In this document: one piece after another, positions 5,837-8,340 of the stretch
Numbering within the stretch: the stretch's first letter is position 1
Layout: each line of letters opens with the position of its first letter
NCBI GenBank assembly: GCA_021798395.1
Contig: JAJZHS010000093.1
Span: 1-8,340, forward strand
Source of the DNA: Pseudomonadota bacterium
GTDB lineage: Bacteria; Pseudomonadota; Gammaproteobacteria; Burkholderiales; Burkholderiaceae_C
DNA: 8,340 bases
Reading direction: 5' to 3'
The notes under the pieces: generated by a model
The model's database searches: none
The model's input: the letters and a program-made list of their open reading frames with translations, nothing else
What the model was told of the DNA's origin: nothing
Made by a program: the position numbers and the translations under genes

Positions 5837-6796
5837 TCAGCGCTGCGATGCCGGGCTCAGCAGCTTCGTCATCTTTTCAGCGAACCAGCGCGAGGCTTCC
5901 GCCGACCCCTCCTCCACCCATGCGCCATGCGGCTCGACATGCGACGCGCCGGCGAGCAACGCGTCGATATCCAGCTCGCCCAGCTCCGACGCGGCGCCGG
6001 ACGGCAGGCCGCCAACCGGGGCCTCGATCAACGGGGCCTCGATCAGCGGGGCCTCGATCAGCGGGACCTCGACCATCGGGGCGTCGACGACTGGCGCGTC
6101 ACCAGCCGGCGCGTTGACAGGCAACGCCAACAGCTCGTAGCGGCCGAGTTCGATCTGCGGTTGCTCGGGGAAAATTTTCACGCGCTCCCCCGCCGGCGCC
6201 GCACGCACGTCGACGACCAGCGGCGCGCCGGCCCGCAAGTCCGCCGGGGTCGCTGCGAGATCCTTGGCCTCGAGCCGCATGAGGAACGCGGTGCGATCGC
6301 TCGGCGTATAGAAGCGCAGCACATGGGTCCCGTCGGGCGCGCGGCCACCGAGCTGCGGCATGGCACCGCCGGCGGCCATCGGCCGCGGCACGTCACGCGT
6401 GAAACGCACCGTGCGTTGCAGACCCGGAGCACCGGCCGGGCCGACACGACAGGTCAGCGTCAGCTCGGCGAACCAGCTTGACGCGATGTACGCCTCGCCG
6501 CCGGCGTCGTAGCGGATCTCGGCAGGCCAGAACCCATCATCGGGAATCGCGACGGCAAGATCCCTGCTCGACAGCTCCTTGTCTTGCAGCAACGTCATCT
6601 TCCCGACTTGCTGAAGCGGGATCGCGTCGGCCAGCTCGACCGGCGGGTCGATCTCGATCTCGAGGCTGCACCACACCGGAATCGGCAACGCGTTCCCCAG
6701 CGTGAGGAAACCGGCGCTGGCGGACTGGCCGCACAGCGCGATGGCCAAGGCCAGCGCGAGCGTAGCTCGGGGAAAAGCGATCGAAGGTTGCAACAT
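5837..6796 (-). CDS. Exported protein of unknown family, member B, with pentapeptide-type repeat region
   Basis: Family not recognised. The 319-residue protein begins with a clear signal peptide (hydrophobic 11-22, cleavage likely after ASA at 28). It continues with GFLTLGNALPIPVWCSLEIEI (29-49), matching the N-x-LPI-x(3)-C segment of A and C; C43 and C116 (ELTLTC) are the only cysteines after the signal and could form a disulfide. Residues 157-222 (FYTPSDRTAFLMRLEAKDL ... LRAGAPLVVDV ... LGRYEL) match member C (ITPTNHSAFLLQLVPAH ... LRMGDAIAVDV ... LGRFAL). Then follow repeats (NAP, AGDAP, VVDAP, MVEVP, three LIEAP; 226-260), an acidic ELGELDIDALL and a tail WFAEKMTKLLSPASQR. Start ATG 6796 has AAGGA seven bases upstream; a longer start would spoil the signal peptide. 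It is divergent from C and 160 bases upstream of A on the same strand. Confidence 0.85.
   Translation of the reverse strand: MLQPSIAFPRATLALALAIALCGQSASAGFLTLGNALPIPVWCSLEIEIDPPVELADAIPLQQVGKMTLLQDKELSSRDLAVAIPDDGFWPAEIRYDAGGEAYIASSWFAELTLTCRVGPAGAPGLQRTVRFTRDVPRPMAAGGAMPQLGGRAPDGTHVLRFYTPSDRTAFLMRLEAKDLAATPADLRAGAPLVVDVRAAPAGERVKIFPEQPQIELGRYELLALPVNAPAGDAPVVDAPMVEVPLIEAPLIEAPLIEAPVGGLPSGAASELGELDIDALLAGASHVEPHGAWVEEGSAEASRWFAEKMTKLLSPASQR
6018..6122 (-). repeat. Seven 15-bp tandem repeats inside gene B
   Basis: The unit on the plus strand is GGGGCCTCGATCAGC. Copies at 6018, 6033 and 6048 differ by one base at most; those at 6063, 6078, 6093 and 6108 are progressively diverged. Because 15 is divisible by three, gain or loss of a unit keeps the frame and changes the protein by five residues (x-x-[ED]-[AV]-P). 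The three near-identical copies suggest recent expansion or ongoing slippage. Confidence 0.85.
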
Positions 6797-6825
6797 GAGA
6801 CGTTCCTTGCACGGGAGGGATTCAC

Positions 6826-6873
6826 GGTGGCGGAAGATCCGCGCACCTGTGTCGATGGACACGTTCGGTTACA
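6826..6873 (-). promoter_or_regulatory. Conserved leader of gene B: TGTAACC block plus bulged stem-loop
   Basis: Same arrangement as before gene A. On the minus strand it has TGTAACC (6867-6873), GTGTCCATC, CAGG, then GGTG-c-GCGGA-TCT-TCCGC-CACC (6826-6847), ending 29 bases before the ATG. The distance from TGTAACC to the stem is one base longer than in A. In B the GTGTCCATC block is itself part of a small dyad (GTGTC-CATC-GACAC, 6849-6862) that A does not keep. The stretch lies in the 246-base divergent region between B and C. Confidence 0.55.
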
Positions 6874-6975
6874 ACGAGTTCCTCGGCAACCCTGAACTAA
6901 CGCGACAGAACAAGTGTTGCTATTTGTTACCTCCGAAGCCTGTTGGTCGTTTCACGCGCATCGCGGGCGAACCGA

Positions 6976-7024
6976 CGCCACAGTGGCGCTATCCGATGGA
7001 CAGGCAGCCGGATGGTCCGGCGCC
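6976..7024 (+). promoter_or_regulatory. Leader of gene C: dyad plus stem-loop related to those of A and B
   Basis: CGCCAC-A-GTGGCG (6976-6988) is a perfect dyad with a single central base, operator-like in shape. It is followed by TCCGATGGACAGG and the stem-loop GGC-a-GCCGGA-TGG-TCCGGC-GCC (7003-7024), which ends 18 bases before the ATG. The stem-loop has the same plan as in A and B: a single unpaired base on the 5' side, a GGA-NNN-TCC top and a three-base loop, TGG as in A. Its lower stem pairs are changed on both sides. No TGTAACC is found at the matching distance; TGTTACC occurs further upstream, near 6930. Confidence 0.45.
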
Positions 7025-7042
7025 CCGTTGCAAGGACCCACC

Positions 7043-7819
7043 ATGCCCCTCTTCCCGACGCCGATCGCCGATGCGTTCGGGCGCCTGCTGCCGCGCGCCA
7101 CCATCGCGCTGGCCGCCACCGCCGCCCTCGCCCAGCACGGCGCATGCGCCGGCCACGTCAGCGTGACCAACCTTCTGCCGATCGAGGTCACATGCACGAT
7201 GCAGGGTGTGCATCTCGCCTTTGCCGGCCAGCCGCAGCTCTCCACCATCGCGCCGTTGCCCTTCCGTCTTCCGCCGGGCTTCACCGCGACCATGGTCGTG
7301 CCGCCGCCGCTGTGGACCGCAGCTCCCGCGCGGCTGGGCGACTACAGCCTGCCGGGCGGTTCGCCCGACTTCTCCAACCTGCAGCTGGTCTGTCGCACAT
7401 GCATCGACGAGCTCACCGGCGACGCGCTTTTCAACTACAGCGCGGAGCTCTACGCCGGATCCCAGCAAGTCGGCACGCTCGTCCTGGATGAGACCCATAT
7501 CGACCCGCACTGCAGCGAGGGACACGCCGCGGCGTATCCGCTGTTCGGCATCACGCCGACCAACCACAGCGCGTTCCTGCTGCAGCTGGTACCGGCGCAT
7601 GCGCAGGTCACCGAGGCCAGCCTGCGCATGGGCGACGCCATCGCCGTGGACGTCGGCGTCCGCGCGCTGGACGCCGCGCAGCTGCCGCGCGGCCCGCTGG
7701 TGATGCTGGGTCGCTTTGCGCTGGGCCGGCACGCATCGCCGCTGGACGTCTCGTCCGACGCGCCTTCGAGCGACGACGCGGCGTTCGACGAGCTGACCCT
7801 GGATCTGCCCGGCGGCTGA
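7043..7819 (+). CDS. Exported protein of unknown family, member C
   Basis: Family not recognised. The 258-residue protein starts with a signal peptide (arginine at 18, hydrophobic 20-30, likely cleavage after ACA at 36). The mature part opens GHVSVTNLLPIEVTCTMQGVH (37-57), then FSNLQLVCRTC (110-120), FNYSAELYAGSQQ, THIDPHCSEGHAAAYPLFGITPT (151-173), HSAFLLQLVPAH, LRMGDAIAVDVGVRALD (194-210), LGRFALGRH and an acidic tail DDAAFDELTLDLPGG. C51, C117, C120 and C157 follow the signal peptide, so one or two disulfides are possible after export. It is the only complete member most like A and shows what A lost. Start ATG 7043 has AGGA six bases upstream; the frame is open to an in-frame TTG-type start near 6914, but that would bury the signal peptide. 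It converges on gltA, with only 72 bases between the stop codons. Confidence 0.85.
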   Translation: MPLFPTPIADAFGRLLPRATIALAATAALAQHGACAGHVSVTNLLPIEVTCTMQGVHLAFAGQPQLSTIAPLPFRLPPGFTATMVVPPPLWTAAPARLGDYSLPGGSPDFSNLQLVCRTCIDELTGDALFNYSAELYAGSQQVGTLVLDETHIDPHCSEGHAAAYPLFGITPTNHSAFLLQLVPAHAQVTEASLRMGDAIAVDVGVRALDAAQLPRGPLVMLGRFALGRHASPLDVSSDAPSSDDAAFDELTLDLPGG

Positions 7820-7845
7820 ACACGGCAGCCCGCGGCGCCGGGCAC

Positions 7846-7869
7846 AAAAAACCCGGCACGAGGCCGGGT
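7846..7869 (-). terminator. Intrinsic terminator of gltA
   Basis: On the minus strand ACCCGGC (7869-7863), loop CTCGT, GCCGGGT (7857-7851) is followed by a run of T (7850-7846): a seven-pair GC-rich stem ending in a U-tract, 22 bases after the gltA stop. On the plus strand GCCGGG (7837-7842) can pair with CCCGGC (7852-7857) but lacks a T-run, so termination of gene C from the other side is less clear. Confidence 0.85.
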
Positions 7870-7891
7870 CGGTGCAACGCCGCGAGGCTGG

Positions 7892-8340
7892 TCAGCCGCG
7901 CTGGGCCAGCGGCACCACGTCGCGCGCCGCAGATCCGGTGAACAGCTGGCGCGGGCGGCCGATCTTGTATTCGGGATCGGAAATCATTTCGTTGAGCTGG
8001 GCGATCCAGCCGACGGTGCGCGCCAGCGCGAACACCGCGGTGAACAGCGACACCGGCACGCCGATGGCCTTCTGCACGATTCCCGAGTAGAAGTCGACGT
8101 TCGGGTAAAGCTTGCGCTGCACGAAGTAGTCGTCCTCGAGCGCGATCTTCTCCAGCGTCATCGCCAGCTTGAACATCGGGTCGTTGTGCAGGCCCAGCGC
8201 GTCGAGCACTTCGTGGCAGGTTTCGCGCATCAGCTTGGCGCGCGGGTCGTAGTTCTTGTAGACGCGGTGGCCGAAGCCCATCAGCCGCACCGACGAGTTC
8301 TTGTCCTTGACCTGGTCGATGAACTTGCCGATCGACGCCA
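7892..8340 (-). CDS. gltA: Citrate synthase, C-terminal fragment (runs off the right edge)
   Basis: Citrate synthase condenses oxaloacetate and acetyl-CoA at the entry of the TCA cycle. The window holds the last 148 codons of the reading frame, which continues beyond 8340. It begins ASIGKFIDQVKDKNSSVRLMGFGHRVYKNYDPRAKLM. The histidine of GFGHRVYKNYDPRA is the catalytic His (H305 in E. coli numbering), and the aspartate of PNVDFYSGI is the catalytic Asp (D362). Further matches are FALARTVGWIAQLNEM and IGRPRQLFTG near the end, all typical of the hexameric type II proteobacterial enzyme. It ends TGA at 7892-7894 with an intrinsic terminator right behind. Gene order gltA followed at a distance by leuCDB-asd fits Burkholderiales-type chromosomes. 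Confidence 0.96.
   Translation of the reverse strand, partial: ASIGKFIDQVKDKNSSVRLMGFGHRVYKNYDPRAKLMRETCHEVLDALGLHNDPMFKLAMTLEKIALEDDYFVQRKLYPNVDFYSGIVQKAIGVPVSLFTAVFALARTVGWIAQLNEMISDPEYKIGRPRQLFTGSAARDVVPLAQRG

Noticed and set aside
6018..6122. Short repeats as a CRISPR array
   Set aside because: Units are directly adjacent with no spacers, are 15 bases long and are in frame within gene B.

Overview
The window is GC-rich DNA from a proteobacterium, most likely a betaproteobacterium of the Burkholderiales type. This rests on a leuC-leuD-leuB-asd run, the sequence style of the Asd start and of the GltA end, and gltA lying close to the leucine genes. No species is assigned.

Left part (1-3455), minus strand: the start of asd, then leuB, leuD and leuC. 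Transcribed leftwards, they form a compact leuCDB-asd operon (gaps of about 40, 18 and 25 bases) for the last steps of leucine synthesis and the second step of the aspartate family. A perfect 15-bp hairpin lies in front of leuC.

Middle part (3456-5140): about 320 bases with no convincing gene but several inverted repeats. They are followed by a lone IS200/IS605-type element on the minus strand. It has a full-length TnpB (RuvC-type RNA-guided nuclease family), a structured right end that should serve as its guide-RNA scaffold, and a left-end hairpin. There is no tnpA, so it would need a transposase in trans. The left end sits inside the 3' end of a gene for a small exported protein.

Right-middle part (5065-7819): three paralogous genes for exported proteins of a family I do not recognise, called here families members A, B and C. 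A (minus) is cut short by the TnpB element. B (minus) is intact and carries a run of five-residue repeats. C (plus) is intact and divergent from B. Each has a signal peptide, a conserved 'N-x-LPI-x(3)-C' segment and an 'L-x-L-x-C' or similar second cysteine. Each also has a bulged stem-loop just upstream of its start codon, and the stem is kept by paired base changes between A/B and C. This family and its shared leader are the least explained part of the window.

Right end (7846-8340), minus strand: the C-terminal part of citrate synthase gltA with its intrinsic terminator, convergent with member C. The three-gene family and the TnpB element together look like an accessory block lying between two housekeeping loci.
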